DNA of 64,000 nt from contig CADBXM010000010.1 in the NCBI GenBank assembly GCA_902798745.1, forward strand, positions 34,427 to 98,426. Reading direction: 5' to 3'. This document shows positions 52,458 through 62,662 of the stretch, piece after piece. The notes under the pieces were generated by a model. The model was not told the DNA's origin. It worked only from the letters and a program-made list of their open reading frames with translations, and searched no databases. The position numbers were made by a program, and so were the translations under genes. Source of the DNA: an uncultured Eubacteriales bacterium. Its GTDB lineage: Bacteria > Bacillota > Clostridia > Peptostreptococcales > Anaerovoracaceae. The first letter of the stretch is position 1, and the number at the start of each line of letters is the position of its first letter.

Positions 52458-54248
52458 TCATGTAAATGAATGCATAGAAGCGTATATTCCGCCCTTTTCC
52501 ATCAGCTCGTTGTGAGTGCCTTCCTCGGCTATACCATCGTCTGTGAGAACTATGATCCTGTCTGCGCCCTTTACCGTGGATAGCCTGTGGGCGATGGTGA
52601 TCGTGGTGCGCCCCTTAGCAAGCTCGGAGAGCGATTTCTGCACATAGTGCTCGCTCTCATTGTCGAGAGCTGACGTCGCCTCGTCGAGTATCAGTATCGG
52701 AGGATTCTTCAGAAATACTCTTGCTATACTGATGCGTTGTTTCTGACCACCGGAGAGCTTTGCGCCTCGCTCACCCACATACGTGTAGTAACCTTCAGGG
52801 AGATCTCGTATAAATTCATCCGCGCCTGCCAGCTTCGCTGCCTCGATTATCTCGTCCATCGAAGCGCCCGGTCTGCCATATCCTATGTTTCCTGCCACGG
52901 TGTCTGAGAACAGATACACATCCTGCTGCATCATTCCTATCCTGCCGCGAAGAGACCGAACTTTGTATTCTCTAATGTCACGCCCGTCTATGAGCACAGC
53001 ACCGCCGCTCACATCGTAAAAGCGCGGTATAAGATTGCAGAACGTGGTCTTGCCCGAGCCACTTGGACCTACTATCGCGACGTTCTCGCCACTTGCTATC
53101 TTCAGGTTTATGTGACTCAGTACGTTTTCATTGCCGCTGCTTTCGCTTTCTTCACCGGGCTCTTCATAGGTCTTTTCAATATATGAAAACGAAACGTCCC
53201 TGAATTCGATCTCGCCTTCTACACTTTCAGGCATATCGACGGCTTCCGGTGAATCTTCGATTTCTATCTCGGTGTCCATTACCTCGATGAATCTCTCGAT
53301 GCCGGTGATCCCCTTCTGGAACTGTTCTGTGAATTCAACGACTCTTCGAACTGATTCGAGCAGCACGCCCGTATACATAAGATATGCGACAAAGTCACCG
53401 GCGTTGATATGTCCCCGTATGAGAGCAAGCGAACCGAAGAACACTATCGAAATATACATCAGTCCGTCAAACAGACGTGTGACGCTGCGGAAGCCCGCCA
53501 TGTTTTTGTAACTCACTTTCTTGGTGGTGAGAAATCTCGAATTGCCTTTTTCGAAACGCTCCTCTTCTATATCTTCGTTTGCAAATGACTTGGAAACACG
53601 TATTCCGAGAAGGCTGTCTTCAACATTGGAATTGATCTCCCCGAGTTCGCTCCTCTGCCATTTGAAAGCGCTCCTCATTTTCACCCTGAATTTCATGGCG
53701 AAATATATCATCATCGGTATGAGGGCAAATAGAAGTAAGGTCAAAAGCACGTTCACCCTTATAAGCACGCAAAACGCTACGACTATCTTTACCGCCGCGA
53801 TGAAGTATTCTTCCGGGCAGTGATGCGCGAATTCTGCTATGTCAAAGAGGTCTGTCGTGATGCGGGATATCAGCTGGCCTGTTTTGTTGTCGCTGTAGTA
53901 TCTATATGAGAGTTCCTGGAATTTCTCAAAAAGATCGCTCCGCATATCTGTCTCTATGCGGGCTCCCATGACATGACCGGTGTTCTGCATGTAGTAATTG
54001 GCTGCCACATCCACGATCCTGAGTGCTATATAGAGCACCGTGATCTTAACCACCATCTCGATGGTTAGATCTGCCGGCGAGCTCGTCACAGTGTTGGTGA
54101 TATGCCTCACCATCAGAGGAAGCACAAGATCGCAGGCGCTCGTCAAAGAGGCACATAGCAGGTCGAAGACCAGTATGTGCCAATATGGTTTGAAATAAGG
54201 ATAAAACCTTTTCAACAGATATTTAGTTGATATAGATCTTTGTTCCAT
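52458..54248 (-). CDS. ABC transporter, fused permease and ATPase (exporter type)
   Basis: This 596-residue type IV exporter half-transporter has six membrane segments in the N-terminal ABC_membrane domain. The ATPase follows with Walker A VGPSGSGKTTFCN, Q-loop IGMMQQDVYLFSD, signature KLSGGQKQRISIARV and Walker B ILILDEATSALD. It may work as a homodimer. The substrate (lipid, peptide or drug) cannot be told. It starts 6 bp after the exoA stop. Confidence 0.93.
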   Translation of the reverse strand: MEQRSISTKYLLKRFYPYFKPYWHILVFDLLCASLTSACDLVLPLMVRHITNTVTSSPADLTIEMVVKITVLYIALRIVDVAANYYMQNTGHVMGARIETDMRSDLFEKFQELSYRYYSDNKTGQLISRITTDLFDIAEFAHHCPEEYFIAAVKIVVAFCVLIRVNVLLTLLLFALIPMMIYFAMKFRVKMRSAFKWQRSELGEINSNVEDSLLGIRVSKSFANEDIEEERFEKGNSRFLTTKKVSYKNMAGFRSVTRLFDGLMYISIVFFGSLALIRGHINAGDFVAYLMYTGVLLESVRRVVEFTEQFQKGITGIERFIEVMDTEIEIEDSPEAVDMPESVEGEIEFRDVSFSYIEKTYEEPGEESESSGNENVLSHINLKIASGENVAIVGPSGSGKTTFCNLIPRFYDVSGGAVLIDGRDIREYKVRSLRGRIGMMQQDVYLFSDTVAGNIGYGRPGASMDEIIEAAKLAGADEFIRDLPEGYYTYVGERGAKLSGGQKQRISIARVFLKNPPILILDEATSALDNESEHYVQKSLSELAKGRTTITIAHRLSTVKGADRIIVLTDDGIAEEGTHNELMEKGGIYASMHSFT

Positions 54249-54254
54249 CTCTTA

Positions 54255-55013
54255 TCAGATGTCCAGTGTGACGCTTACCGGGCAGTGATCGCTTCCGTAG
54301 ATCTCTGTTAGTATTTCCGCGTCTTTGAGTTTGTCTTTCAGTCGGTCGGATATGATGAAATAGTCGATACGCCACCCCGCGTTCCTCTCCCTGGCTTTCA
54401 TACGGTATGACCACCAGGAGTACGTAACGGTGTCGGGATAAAGGTGTCTGAACGTATCCGTGAATCCCGCGCCGAGAAGTTCTGTCATCTTGCCTCTTTC
54501 CTCATCAGAGAATCCGGCATTCCCTCTGTTTGGTCCCGGGTTTTTGAGGTCGATCTCGTTGTGAGCCACATTCAGATCGCCGCAATAAATGACCGGTTTC
54601 TTCTTATCCAAGGCAGACATATATTCTCTCATCGCGTCCTCGAATTCGCATCTGTAGTCTATGCGCTTGAGGCCATCCTGAGCGTTTGGCACGTAGCAGC
54701 ATATGAGGTAGAAATCAGGATACTCAAGAGTTATGACCCTGCCTTCATCATCGTGCTCTCCGTCGATGCCATAAGCTACCGAGAGAGGCTCTCCCATGCT
54801 CTCCTTTGCGAAGACCGCGGTGCCTGAATAGCCCTTCTTCTCCGCGTAGTTGTAGAACTCAAGATATCCCTCGGGATGAAAGTCCGCCTGCCCTTCCTGC
54901 ATCTTTGTTTCCTGCAGGCAGAAAAAGTCGGCGTCCAGTTCCGCAAAAATATCCTCAAAGCCCTTCTTTAGCACTGCTCTGAATCCGTTTACGTTCCAGC
55001 TTACAAATTTCAT
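54255..55013 (-). CDS. exoA: Exodeoxyribonuclease III / AP endonuclease
   Basis: This 252-residue base-excision-repair nuclease of the ExoA/Xth family has MKFVSWNVNGFRA, the metal Glu in CLQETKMQ, the catalytic YCGDLNVAHNEIDLKNP and AGWRIDYF, and the C-terminal SDHCPVSV. All catalytic residues appear intact. It lies 8 bp after the lysozyme gene. Confidence 0.96.
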   Translation of the reverse strand: MKFVSWNVNGFRAVLKKGFEDIFAELDADFFCLQETKMQEGQADFHPEGYLEFYNYAEKKGYSGTAVFAKESMGEPLSVAYGIDGEHDDEGRVITLEYPDFYLICCYVPNAQDGLKRIDYRCEFEDAMREYMSALDKKKPVIYCGDLNVAHNEIDLKNPGPNRGNAGFSDEERGKMTELLGAGFTDTFRHLYPDTVTYSWWSYRMKARERNAGWRIDYFIISDRLKDKLKDAEILTEIYGSDHCPVSVTLDI

Positions 55014-55021
55014 AATGACCT

Positions 55022-56215
55022 CTATTCGATAGTGAATGGGACTGTTGTCCAGTCCTTGTATTTGCCGATACCGCGTATGACCGCGTAGCCTGTGCCCTTC
55101 GTCGTATTTTTGATGAAGGATATCTCGTAGTGTTTGCCGTTTTTAAGCTTCTTTCCGTCCTTCGATGTAACAGTCACCTTAGGTACCGCTCTGTGATTCT
55201 TCAGTTTATAGCTCTTTTTGTTGAACTCCACTTTGAGATCGCCTACAGATGTCTGGCTCTTTGAGCCTCTTGCCTGTGTCGGATACACTCTTCCCGGCTC
55301 AATGTACCAGATATCGTGATCAACAGGTCCTTTTATGCCGCTTATTTCCGCGTCTTCAGCGCACTGCCAATACATATAATTTCCTTCAACGTCACAGTGC
55401 CCGCCGTACTGCGCTGCCCAAACCGTCGCTTCGTCTCCTATCATATTGGAGTCCATATAGTTGGTCAGCATGCTGTAGTTTGCGTATACGCAGGATTCAT
55501 AACCGGCCTTTTCCACTTTGTCGCAGAAAGCAAGCACTATGTCGTGATACGCCGAAGCATATGCCATGTCGCCGGTCTGTATGGCCTTATCGAGTCTGCC
55601 ACCCTCGTATATCTCAAAATCTATAACAAGAGGTAACTCTATATTGTAGGGCTTTACAAGTTCCAACAGGTATTCCGCTTCCTCCTCGGCCTCTTTAGCG
55701 TTCAATGCCTGCGAATAGAAATAGACGCCTTTCATGACTCCGGCTTTGTCCGCAGCTTTCATGTTCTTTTCAAACGTCTTGTCTTCATTAAGCTCGCCTG
55801 TTTTAGCGCTCCTGTATCCAGCACGTATAAAGGCGAAATCGGCTTCAGATGACTTTGCTTTCTTCCAGTTTATTTCGTCCTGGTAAGATGATACATCGAT
55901 CCCATGCACTTTGAGAGAATTCGAAAAGCGCTCCGCATGCTTCAGACCTTCATCGTTTAAGTGATGCATGGATGTGCTCCCTATAAACACGATCAGGCGG
56001 ATAATCAGTACCAGAACTACGAGAGCTATGACTCCGAACAGTATAAGCTTCGTCTTTTTCACGCTTTTTTTCGGAGCCTGCTTTTTTGTTCCCGCGCCGG
56101 TCTTACCTGCATTCGCTCCTGTCCTTGCAGCCCTTCTCTCGGCGTTCCTGCGTCGCTTTTCCTCTATTCTGGCATCCGCCTTGCTGTCATTTTTATAATT
56201 GTCTATACTCGCCAT
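55022..56215 (-). CDS. GH25 (Lyc-type) lysozyme with membrane anchor and C-terminal Ig-like domain
   Basis: This 397-residue protein begins with a basic, repeat-like cytosolic region (EKRRRNAERRAARTG), then one membrane segment (LILFGVIALVVLVLIIRLIVF). The GH25 domain has catalytic Asp in GIDVSSYQDEINW, FAFIRAGYRS and LVIDFEIYEGG (Asp/Glu pair). The last 70 residues are a bacterial Ig-like/MBG-type repeat (KNGKHYEISF). The topology places the enzyme outside, where it could cut peptidoglycan during growth or division. Confidence 0.88.
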   Translation of the reverse strand: MASIDNYKNDSKADARIEEKRRRNAERRAARTGANAGKTGAGTKKQAPKKSVKKTKLILFGVIALVVLVLIIRLIVFIGSTSMHHLNDEGLKHAERFSNSLKVHGIDVSSYQDEINWKKAKSSEADFAFIRAGYRSAKTGELNEDKTFEKNMKAADKAGVMKGVYFYSQALNAKEAEEEAEYLLELVKPYNIELPLVIDFEIYEGGRLDKAIQTGDMAYASAYHDIVLAFCDKVEKAGYESCVYANYSMLTNYMDSNMIGDEATVWAAQYGGHCDVEGNYMYWQCAEDAEISGIKGPVDHDIWYIEPGRVYPTQARGSKSQTSVGDLKVEFNKKSYKLKNHRAVPKVTVTSKDGKKLKNGKHYEISFIKNTTKGTGYAVIRGIGKYKDWTTVPFTIE

Positions 56216-56231
56216 TTCTTCTCACGTGACT

Positions 56232-58529
56232 TTACGCGGCGGTCCCTGCCGCATCGATGATGCCCGTCGCCTTGAGAACTTCTCCTACATTAGACACCAG
56301 AGAGATGTCTATCTTGTCCTTCACCTCTTCAGCGACATCCTTGAGATCAAAGTCGTTTTCAGCAGGTATGAATACCTTTGTGATCCCTGCTCTCTCAGCC
56401 GCCATGAGTTTTTCCGGAAGTCCGCCTATAGGCGTCACGGCTCCGCGAAGCGCAACCTCTCCGGTCATCGCTATGTGAGGATCTACCGCATGTTCTGTGA
56501 CAAGAGAAGATATCGCTGTCGTAAGAGCTATTCCGGCTGAAGGGCCATCCTTAGGAACAGCACCTTCAGGCACATGGATGTGAAGGTCATTATCGCTGAA
56601 TTTGTCAGCCTTGCCCGGGAATATCGTCTTGACCAGACTGACGGCTATCCTTGCCGACTCTTTCATTACATCGCCGAGCTGACCTGTGATTATTATATCA
56701 CCCTTGCCCTTTGTGAACATGGTCTCTATATAAAGTATCTCCCCTCCTACCGGGGTCCACGCAAGGCCTGTCACTACTCCCGGTCTCGGATCCTTGAGCA
56801 CCATATCATGTTTGACCGGTCTGTCCTCCAGCTCTTCTCTTAGGCTTTCAGCTGTGACGACGAACTTCTCATCCGGCTTGCTCGCTACTTTTACGGCAAA
56901 TATCCTGCAAAGATTGTCTATCCTTTTCCTGAGTCCTCTTACTCCGGCCTCCATAGTGTACTCGGAGATCAGAGTTTTGAGAGCATCATCGGTCACTTCC
57001 ATTTGATCAGGGCTTATCCCCATGGATTCCATAGACTTAGGCACCAGATGTCTCTTTGCGATCTGAAGCTTTTCGATAGGAGTATATCCGCTGAACTGTA
57101 TGACCTCCATACGGTTAAGGAGCGGCTCCGGTATCGTGTCGGCGGTGTTGGCCGTACAAATGAAAAGCACATCCGAAAGGTCGTACGGAACATTCATATA
57201 GTGGTCGGTAAAGGTATTATTCTGCTCAGGGTCGAGCACTTCAAGAAGAGCGCTCGCCGGGCTTCCGTGGAAGGAATCCGAGAGCTTGTCCACCTCATCG
57301 AGCACCATAACAGGATTGGACACACCGCTCTTCTGGATTCCGTCCATGATCCTGCCCGGCATCGCCCCTATATATGTGCGGCGATGTCCGCGAATATCCG
57401 ATTCATCATGCACACCGCCGAGGCTCACCCTTACATATTCGCGGCCGAGCGCTCTCGCGATGCTCTTTCCTATACTTGTTTTTCCTGTGCCCGGAGCTCC
57501 CACAAAGAGGAGGATCGAGCCGGATTGCTGCTTTCTGAGGTTCATCACGGCGATCTGCTGGACTATGCGATCTTTGACCCTCGAAAGCCCGTAATGGTCT
57601 TCATCGAGTATACGTCTCGCGTCCTCAAGATCGATATTTACGGATTCCTCCTTCTTCCAGGACAAACCTGTGATGAAGTCGAGATAGTCATAGAGCATGC
57701 CGGATTCAGCGCTCTGCTGACCTTCCTGTTTGAGACGGTTGAGGACTTTGTCCGCTTCCTTTCTGGCGGTCTCATTCATGCCCGACTCTTCTATCTTCTG
57801 CTCGAACTTACGGATATCCGTTATGTTCTCAGGATGCATCTCATCGAGTTCTTTTTGGAGATGTTCCATCTGGCGCTTTATGGCCTGCTCACGGTACATC
57901 CGCTGATGGTCCTCTTGCTGTGAAGTCATCGCCTCATTCGTGATCCTGCCTACCTCGAGGAATCCGTAGATCATCTCTTCGATCAGATCGGCCCTCTTCG
58001 CCCTGCTGTCCTCAGCGAGTATGGCATAGCGCTTGTCATTAGGCTCGTCGAGCCAAGGGGACATAGCGCTTGCTGCCATACCAAGGGTGCTTATCTGCTT
58101 CAGCCAGTAATCGACTGAATCACCCCATTCAAAATTGGAAGCAAATTCTCTGATTTCCTTCATGAGATCTTCGAGCTTGCGTTCCTCTTCAGAGAGAGGA
58201 AGATCCTCTATATCATGGCGCCTCGACATGCTGAGGCTGATCGTGTGATCGGGTCTAATTTCGATGTTCTCTACATTCACTCTGTAGCCCAGGTGGAGCA
58301 ACACATAGCCCTGCCTGTTCACCTCGGTAATAGTGCCCGACATTCCTATCGGATAGAAACTGTCCTCATTAAGATCGTTGATGTTTATGTTTTCCTTCGC
58401 AACGATCAGGACCACACGCTCGCCCTGAGTGATATTCTTGTCGACAGCGCTTCTTTTTACCTGATCTATGTTCATATAAATAGAAGCGCCCGGTGCCAGT
58501 ATTATGTTGTATACAGGTACTACTATCAT
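56232..58529 (-). CDS. lon: ATP-dependent protease Lon
   Basis: The true start is probably the ATG at 58529 (765 residues, AAAGGAAAAAA site). A frame extension to 58607 runs through the dnaJ terminator. It has a divergent N-domain (MIVVPVYNIILAPG), Walker A GAPGTGKTSIGKS, Walker B VMVLDEVDKL, sensor 1 FICTANT, and the protease domain with catalytic Ser in DGPSAGIALTTA and its Lys in TPIGGLPEKLMA. It lies after the heat-shock genes but beyond a strong terminator, so it may have its own promoter. Confidence 0.95.
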   Translation of the reverse strand: MIVVPVYNIILAPGASIYMNIDQVKRSAVDKNITQGERVVLIVAKENININDLNEDSFYPIGMSGTITEVNRQGYVLLHLGYRVNVENIEIRPDHTISLSMSRRHDIEDLPLSEEERKLEDLMKEIREFASNFEWGDSVDYWLKQISTLGMAASAMSPWLDEPNDKRYAILAEDSRAKRADLIEEMIYGFLEVGRITNEAMTSQQEDHQRMYREQAIKRQMEHLQKELDEMHPENITDIRKFEQKIEESGMNETARKEADKVLNRLKQEGQQSAESGMLYDYLDFITGLSWKKEESVNIDLEDARRILDEDHYGLSRVKDRIVQQIAVMNLRKQQSGSILLFVGAPGTGKTSIGKSIARALGREYVRVSLGGVHDESDIRGHRRTYIGAMPGRIMDGIQKSGVSNPVMVLDEVDKLSDSFHGSPASALLEVLDPEQNNTFTDHYMNVPYDLSDVLFICTANTADTIPEPLLNRMEVIQFSGYTPIEKLQIAKRHLVPKSMESMGISPDQMEVTDDALKTLISEYTMEAGVRGLRKRIDNLCRIFAVKVASKPDEKFVVTAESLREELEDRPVKHDMVLKDPRPGVVTGLAWTPVGGEILYIETMFTKGKGDIIITGQLGDVMKESARIAVSLVKTIFPGKADKFSDNDLHIHVPEGAVPKDGPSAGIALTTAISSLVTEHAVDPHIAMTGEVALRGAVTPIGGLPEKLMAAERAGITKVFIPAENDFDLKDVAEEVKDKIDISLVSNVGEVLKATGIIDAAGTAA

Positions 58530-58583
58530 ATTTTTTCCTTTTTTACACGTACAGACGGGTAGTCCGCCTGCACCATTTGGGTA

Positions 58584-58633
58584 TAAAAATGGCGCATCAC
58601 AGAGCAATTGCTTTTTCGCTCCTGCGATGCGCC
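58584..58633 (-). terminator. Strong intrinsic terminator after dnaJ
   Basis: GGCGCATCGCAGGAGC pairs with GCTCTGTGATGCGCC as an imperfect stem of about 14 bp. On the minus strand it is followed by ATTTTTATA. It overlaps the artificially extended lon reading frame. Confidence 0.92.
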
Positions 58634-58646
58634 TTGTCTGTTACTG

Positions 58647-59804
58647 TTAAAATCTCAGCTTATCAAATTTTGTTTTCTTAGGATGCGCGTCAGCTCCGAG
58701 ACTGGCAGCCATTTCCTCGACCGCCTTCTTTTCCTTGCGGGACAGTTTTGTAGGTACCTCGACCACCACCTTTACGTAGAGATCGCCCTTCCTTCCTGTC
58801 CTTACGTCAGGCACACCTTTGCCTTTGAGTCTGAATGAAGAACCTGTCTGCGTGCCCGGTGTTATCGTGTAGCTGTAGCTTTCACCGAAGCCCGGCACCT
58901 GCACCTTCGCTCCGAGAGCAGCCTGCGCAAAAGTTATAGGCATCTCGAGGTAAAGGTCGTTTCCTCTTCTCCGGTATGTGCTGTGAGGTCTTACATTGAC
59001 CACGATATAGAGATCGCCGTCCGGGCCGCCGTTTGCTCCCGGCTCGCCCTGTCCTCTCAGTGTTACGATGCTGTCGGTATCCACTCCCGCAGGGATGTCC
59101 ACCTTGAGCTTGACTGTTTTTCTCTGTCTGCCTGTGCCGCCGCAGTCCGAGCAAGGAGTCTCGACTACCTGGCCTGTGCCGCCGCACTTAGGGCATGTGC
59201 TGACATTCTGGAATCTTCCGAACGGAGTGTTGCTTACCTGTGTTACCTGGCCGCTTCCTCCGCACTGATCGCAGGTCTTCTTTGAGGTGCCCGGCTTGGC
59301 GCCTGTGCCGCTGCAGGTCTTACATTTCACATCCTTTGTCAGTTCTATCTGTTTGCTGCAGCCAAAGAGAGCATCCGTGAAATCTATAGTCACGGTCTTC
59401 TGAAGATCACGTCCCTTCTGAGGGCCGCCACGTCTTCTCCTGGAACCGCCTGCCATGCCTCCGAACATATCGAATATGTCATCGAAGCCCATGCCACCTG
59501 CGCCACCGAAGCCGCCGCCGAAATTACCGAAACCGCCGAAGCCGCCAAATCCTCCCTGGCCTGCTCCGTAGCTCGGATCCACTCCTGCGTGACCGAATCT
59601 GTCATATCTGCTCTTTTTATCAGGGTCCGACAGTATCTCATAAGCCTCGTTGGCTTCTTTGAATTTCTCTTCCGCGGCCTTATCTCCCGGATTTTTATCC
59701 GGATGATACTTCATCGCAAGCTTGTGATAAGCCTTTTTTATATCCGCGTCCGAAGCGTTTTTGTCGACCCCAAGGACCTCATAATAATCCCTTTTGTCTG
59801 CCAT
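58647..59804 (-). CDS. dnaJ: Chaperone DnaJ (Hsp40)
   Basis: This 385-residue type I J-protein stimulates DnaK ATPase. It has the J-domain with HPD in KYHPDKNPG, a glycine/phenylalanine-rich linker ([11 protein letters not shown]), four CxxCxGxG zinc repeats ([32 protein letters not shown]), and the substrate-binding C-domain. It follows dnaK across a perfect hairpin at 59833. Confidence 0.97.
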   Translation of the reverse strand: MADKRDYYEVLGVDKNASDADIKKAYHKLAMKYHPDKNPGDKAAEEKFKEANEAYEILSDPDKKSRYDRFGHAGVDPSYGAGQGGFGGFGGFGNFGGGFGGAGGMGFDDIFDMFGGMAGGSRRRRGGPQKGRDLQKTVTIDFTDALFGCSKQIELTKDVKCKTCSGTGAKPGTSKKTCDQCGGSGQVTQVSNTPFGRFQNVSTCPKCGGTGQVVETPCSDCGGTGRQRKTVKLKVDIPAGVDTDSIVTLRGQGEPGANGGPDGDLYIVVNVRPHSTYRRRGNDLYLEMPITFAQAALGAKVQVPGFGESYSYTITPGTQTGSSFRLKGKGVPDVRTGRKGDLYVKVVVEVPTKLSRKEKKAVEEMAASLGADAHPKKTKFDKLRF

Positions 59805-59832
59805 CTTATATGGTTTCCTTCCGATTTTCGCT

Positions 59833-59855
59833 GAGCCGCGGCGATGCCGCGGCTC
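59833..59855. repeat. 10-bp perfect hairpin between dnaK and dnaJ
   Basis: GAGCCGCGGC and GCCGCGGCTC are a perfect 10-bp inverted repeat with a 3-nt loop. No T-tract follows on the minus strand, so it more likely stabilises or processes the dnaK mRNA than terminates it. Confidence 0.6.
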
Positions 59856-59902
59856 GATGTTTTATATTCTTTGACGTCTATAACCCGTCACTGCATTTCA
59901 GC

Positions 59903-61813
59903 TTACTTATCGTCGTCTACTACTTCGTAGTCAGCGTCGACTGTGCCGTCATTAGGCTGCTGTCCACCCATGTTTCCAGGATTGAATCCGCCCATGTTGT
60001 TAGGATCGAATCCCATGCCTCCCATGTTGTTAGGATCGAAACCCTGAGCGCCTGCGCCGGCCTGTCCTGCCGCAGCCTGAGCTTCCTGATAGATCCTTGT
60101 GGAGATCGGATAGAAAGCGTTTGTCAGAGCTTCCATCTTTGTCTTCATGGCTTCAACATCGCCTGCGTCAACGGCAGCCTGAAGTTCATCCTTAGCAGCG
60201 TTTACTGCAGCTTTCTCGTCTTCAGTCACCTTGTCGCCGAGCTCACCGAGCTGCTTGTCGATCTCAAAGATCATGCCCTCGGACTGGTTCTTTGTCTCGA
60301 CTGCTTCCTTCTGCTTCTTATCTTCCTCTGCGAACTGCTCAGCCTCTTTGATCTTAGCGTTGATCTCGTCCTCGGAGAGCTTTGTCGAAGAAGTGATAGT
60401 GATCTTCTGCTCTTTGCCTGTAGCCATATCCTTGGCGCTTACATTTACGATACCGTTTGCGTCGATGTCGAATGTTACCTCGATCTGAGGGATCCCGCGT
60501 GGAGCCGGTGCGATGCCGCTGAGCTGGAATCTGCCGAGTGTGATGTTTCCGGCAGCCATCTCACGCTCACCCTGCATTACGTGGATATCTACTGCTGTCT
60601 GGTTGTCTGCAGCTGTTGAGAAGATCTGGCTCTTCTTTGTAGGAATAGTAGTGTTTCTCTCGATCAGCTTTGTAGCTACTCCGCCGAGTGTCTCGATGGA
60701 GAGTGAAAGCGGTGTTACGTCGAGGAGCAGGATATCGTTGACCTCTCCTGTGAGTACGCCTGCCTGGATAGCAGCTCCGATAGCTACGCACTCATCAGGG
60801 TTGATGCCCTTGAACGGCTCTTTACCTGTTACGTTCTTTACTGCTTCCTGAACAGCCGGGATACGTGTGGATCCGCCAACGAGGATGACCTTAGCGAGGT
60901 CTGCCGAAGTAACGCCTGCGTCCTTCATGGCTTTATGCATTGGCTCGATGGTCCTGTCTACGAGACCCTTTGTGAGCTGTTCGAATCTGGCTCTCGTCAC
61001 GTCCATATCCATATGGAGCGGACCTGCTTCGCTTGCAGCGATGAACGGCAGATTTACCTTTGTGGTCTGAGCCGTAGAAAGCTCCTTCTTAGCCTTCTCT
61101 GCAGCTTCTTTCAGTCTCTGGAGAGCCATCTTGTCCTGACGGAGGTCGATGCCGTTCTCCTTCTGGAAGCTGTCAGCAAGGAAGTTCATCAGAGCGTTGT
61201 CGAAGTCATCTCCACCGAGATGTGTGTCGCCGTTTGTAGCGAGAACTTCGAATACTCCGTCACCAAGCTCGAGTACGGATACATCGAATGTGCCGCCGCC
61301 GAGGTCATAAACCAAGATCTTGTGGCTTCCGGTGTCCTTATCGAGTCCATATGCGAGTGATGCAGCTGTTGGCTCGTTGATGATTCTCTTTACGTCGAGT
61401 CCGGCGATCTTGCCGGCGTCCTTTGTAGCCTGCTTCTGTGCGTCACTGAAGTATGCAGGGACTGTGATAACTGCCTCTGTTACCTTCTCGCCGAGATATG
61501 CTTCTGCGTCAGCTTTGAGCTTCTGCAGGATCATAGCCGAGATGTCCTGAGGTGTGTAGTCCTTGCCTCTGAGATTTACTGTGTAGTTTTCACCCATATG
61601 TCTCTTGATGGATGCTACTGTGCCCTCAGGCTCAGTGATAGCGATCCTCTTCGCTGTCTCACCAACGAGTCTCTCACCGCTCTTTGTGAACGAAACTACC
61701 GATGGAGTAGTTCTCATTCCTTCAGAGTTTGTGATAACTGTAGGCTCGCCGCCTTCGAGTACTGCTACGCAGCTGTTTGTTGTTCCTAAATCGATTCCGA
61801 TAACTTTGCTCAT
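59903..61813 (-). CDS. dnaK: Chaperone DnaK (Hsp70)
   Basis: This 636-residue Hsp70 has [16 protein letters not shown] (phosphate 1), [10 protein letters not shown]-like [13 protein letters not shown] (phosphate 2), [14 protein letters not shown], and a substrate domain with [14 protein letters not shown]. The Gly/Asn/Met-rich C-tail contains FDPNNMGGM repeats. It is 213 bp after grpE, across the palindromic element at 61868, and has an AGGAGG site. Confidence 0.98.
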   Translation of the reverse strand: MSKVIGIDLGTTNSCVAVLEGGEPTVITNSEGMRTTPSVVSFTKSGERLVGETAKRIAITEPEGTVASIKRHMGENYTVNLRGKDYTPQDISAMILQKLKADAEAYLGEKVTEAVITVPAYFSDAQKQATKDAGKIAGLDVKRIINEPTAASLAYGLDKDTGSHKILVYDLGGGTFDVSVLELGDGVFEVLATNGDTHLGGDDFDNALMNFLADSFQKENGIDLRQDKMALQRLKEAAEKAKKELSTAQTTKVNLPFIAASEAGPLHMDMDVTRARFEQLTKGLVDRTIEPMHKAMKDAGVTSADLAKVILVGGSTRIPAVQEAVKNVTGKEPFKGINPDECVAIGAAIQAGVLTGEVNDILLLDVTPLSLSIETLGGVATKLIERNTTIPTKKSQIFSTAADNQTAVDIHVMQGEREMAAGNITLGRFQLSGIAPAPRGIPQIEVTFDIDANGIVNVSAKDMATGKEQKITITSSTKLSEDEINAKIKEAEQFAEEDKKQKEAVETKNQSEGMIFEIDKQLGELGDKVTEDEKAAVNAAKDELQAAVDAGDVEAMKTKMEALTNAFYPISTRIYQEAQAAAGQAGAGAQGFDPNNMGGMGFDPNNMGGFNPGNMGGQQPNDGTVDADYEVVDDDK

Positions 61814-61865
61814 TATTTATGTCCTCCTGTATATAAATGGGATTTATTAACTAATTTGTGATTAT

Positions 61866-62012
61866 GTGCTTGCTTATATGTAGCGGCAGGGGCTCTGCGG
61901 TAGCCGGCACTTAGCGACTGGCAAGCCGTAGGCGCCGACAGAGCTTAGTACCGCTGCGTATAGCCGCAGCGAGGCGAGAGCCGTACCCTGCAGATGCATA
62001 TAAGCAAGCGCC
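61866..62012. repeat. ~147-nt palindromic element between grpE and dnaK
   Basis: The termini GCTTGCTTATATG (61868-61880) and CATATAAGCAAGC (61998-62010) are perfect 13-bp inverted repeats. Inside, CAGGG/CCCTG adds a second stem. Two hairpin-rich arms follow: GCTCTG/CAGAGC closing GCCGGCACTTAGCGACTGGC-like sequence, and GCTGCG/CGCAGC with a TATAGC loop. GC content is far above the flanks. It is transcribed inside the heat-shock mRNA and may be a MITE-like or repetitive palindromic sequence, or a processing RNA. Confidence 0.7.
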
Positions 62013-62026
62013 ATGCATGCTATTGA

Positions 62027-62662
62027 TTACTTTTTATTTACAGCTACCATCGACGGTCTCACCACTTTGTCGTTCAGCTTGTAGCCCTTCTGGAGCACCT
62101 TGCTGATCTTGTCATTTTCGTATTCATCGGTGTTGTCCGTCATAACGGCATTGTGTACGTTTGGATCGAAGTCGCATCCGAGGGCTTCTATCTCTTTGAC
62201 ACCGGCTTTATCAAGCGCTGCCTTCAGCTGTTCGAATATCAGCTCCATGCCCTTGGCGTATGCTTCAATATCATCTGTTTCTGTATCAAGCGCTCTTTCG
62301 AAATTATCGAGCACCGGCAATATATCGTTTACTATGCGCTCGTTAGCGTAAGCGTGTATATCTGATTTTTCTCTGGCGGCCCTTCTCTTGAAGTTCTGGA
62401 ATTCCGCCATCAGTCTCATGTAACGCTCAGACTCTTCGGCCTCAGCGTCCTTTTCGTCTTCAGCAGACGTCTCCTCTGTCTCAGCGCCGCTTTCCTCTTC
62501 GCTTTCCTCAGCCTTTTCTTCTTCCTTTTCAGGCTCTTCAGTGGTCTTTGCCTCTTCTTCAGCCTCTTCCTTTACTTCCTTTGACTCTGCCGCAGCCTTC
62601 TTTTCTTCAGCTTCGACATTGCCATCTTCAATGTGGATCTTTTTCTTATGGTCTTCTGCCAT
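62027..62662 (-). CDS. grpE: Nucleotide exchange factor GrpE
   Basis: This 211-residue DnaK co-chaperone has a very acidic, lysine-glutamate-rich N-terminus (about 80 residues). A long coiled coil follows, then the beta-domain with VLDNFERALD and LQKGYKLNDKVVRPSMVAV. Its ATG overlaps the hrcA stop (TAATG), indicating translational coupling. Confidence 0.96.
   Translation of the reverse strand: MAEDHKKKIHIEDGNVEAEEKKAAAESKEVKEEAEEEAKTTEEPEKEEEKAEESEEESGAETEETSAEDEKDAEAEESERYMRLMAEFQNFKRRAAREKSDIHAYANERIVNDILPVLDNFERALDTETDDIEAYAKGMELIFEQLKAALDKAGVKEIEALGCDFDPNVHNAVMTDNTDEYENDKISKVLQKGYKLNDKVVRPSMVAVNKK

Noticed and set aside
57003-57923. Long plus-strand frame inside lon
   Set aside because: It is antisense to strongly conserved Lon coding sequence, and its translation resembles no protein.
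58530-58607. Longer N-terminus for Lon
   Set aside because: The extra codons run through the dnaJ terminator, and their translation does not resemble Lon. The ATG at 58529 has a good ribosome binding site.
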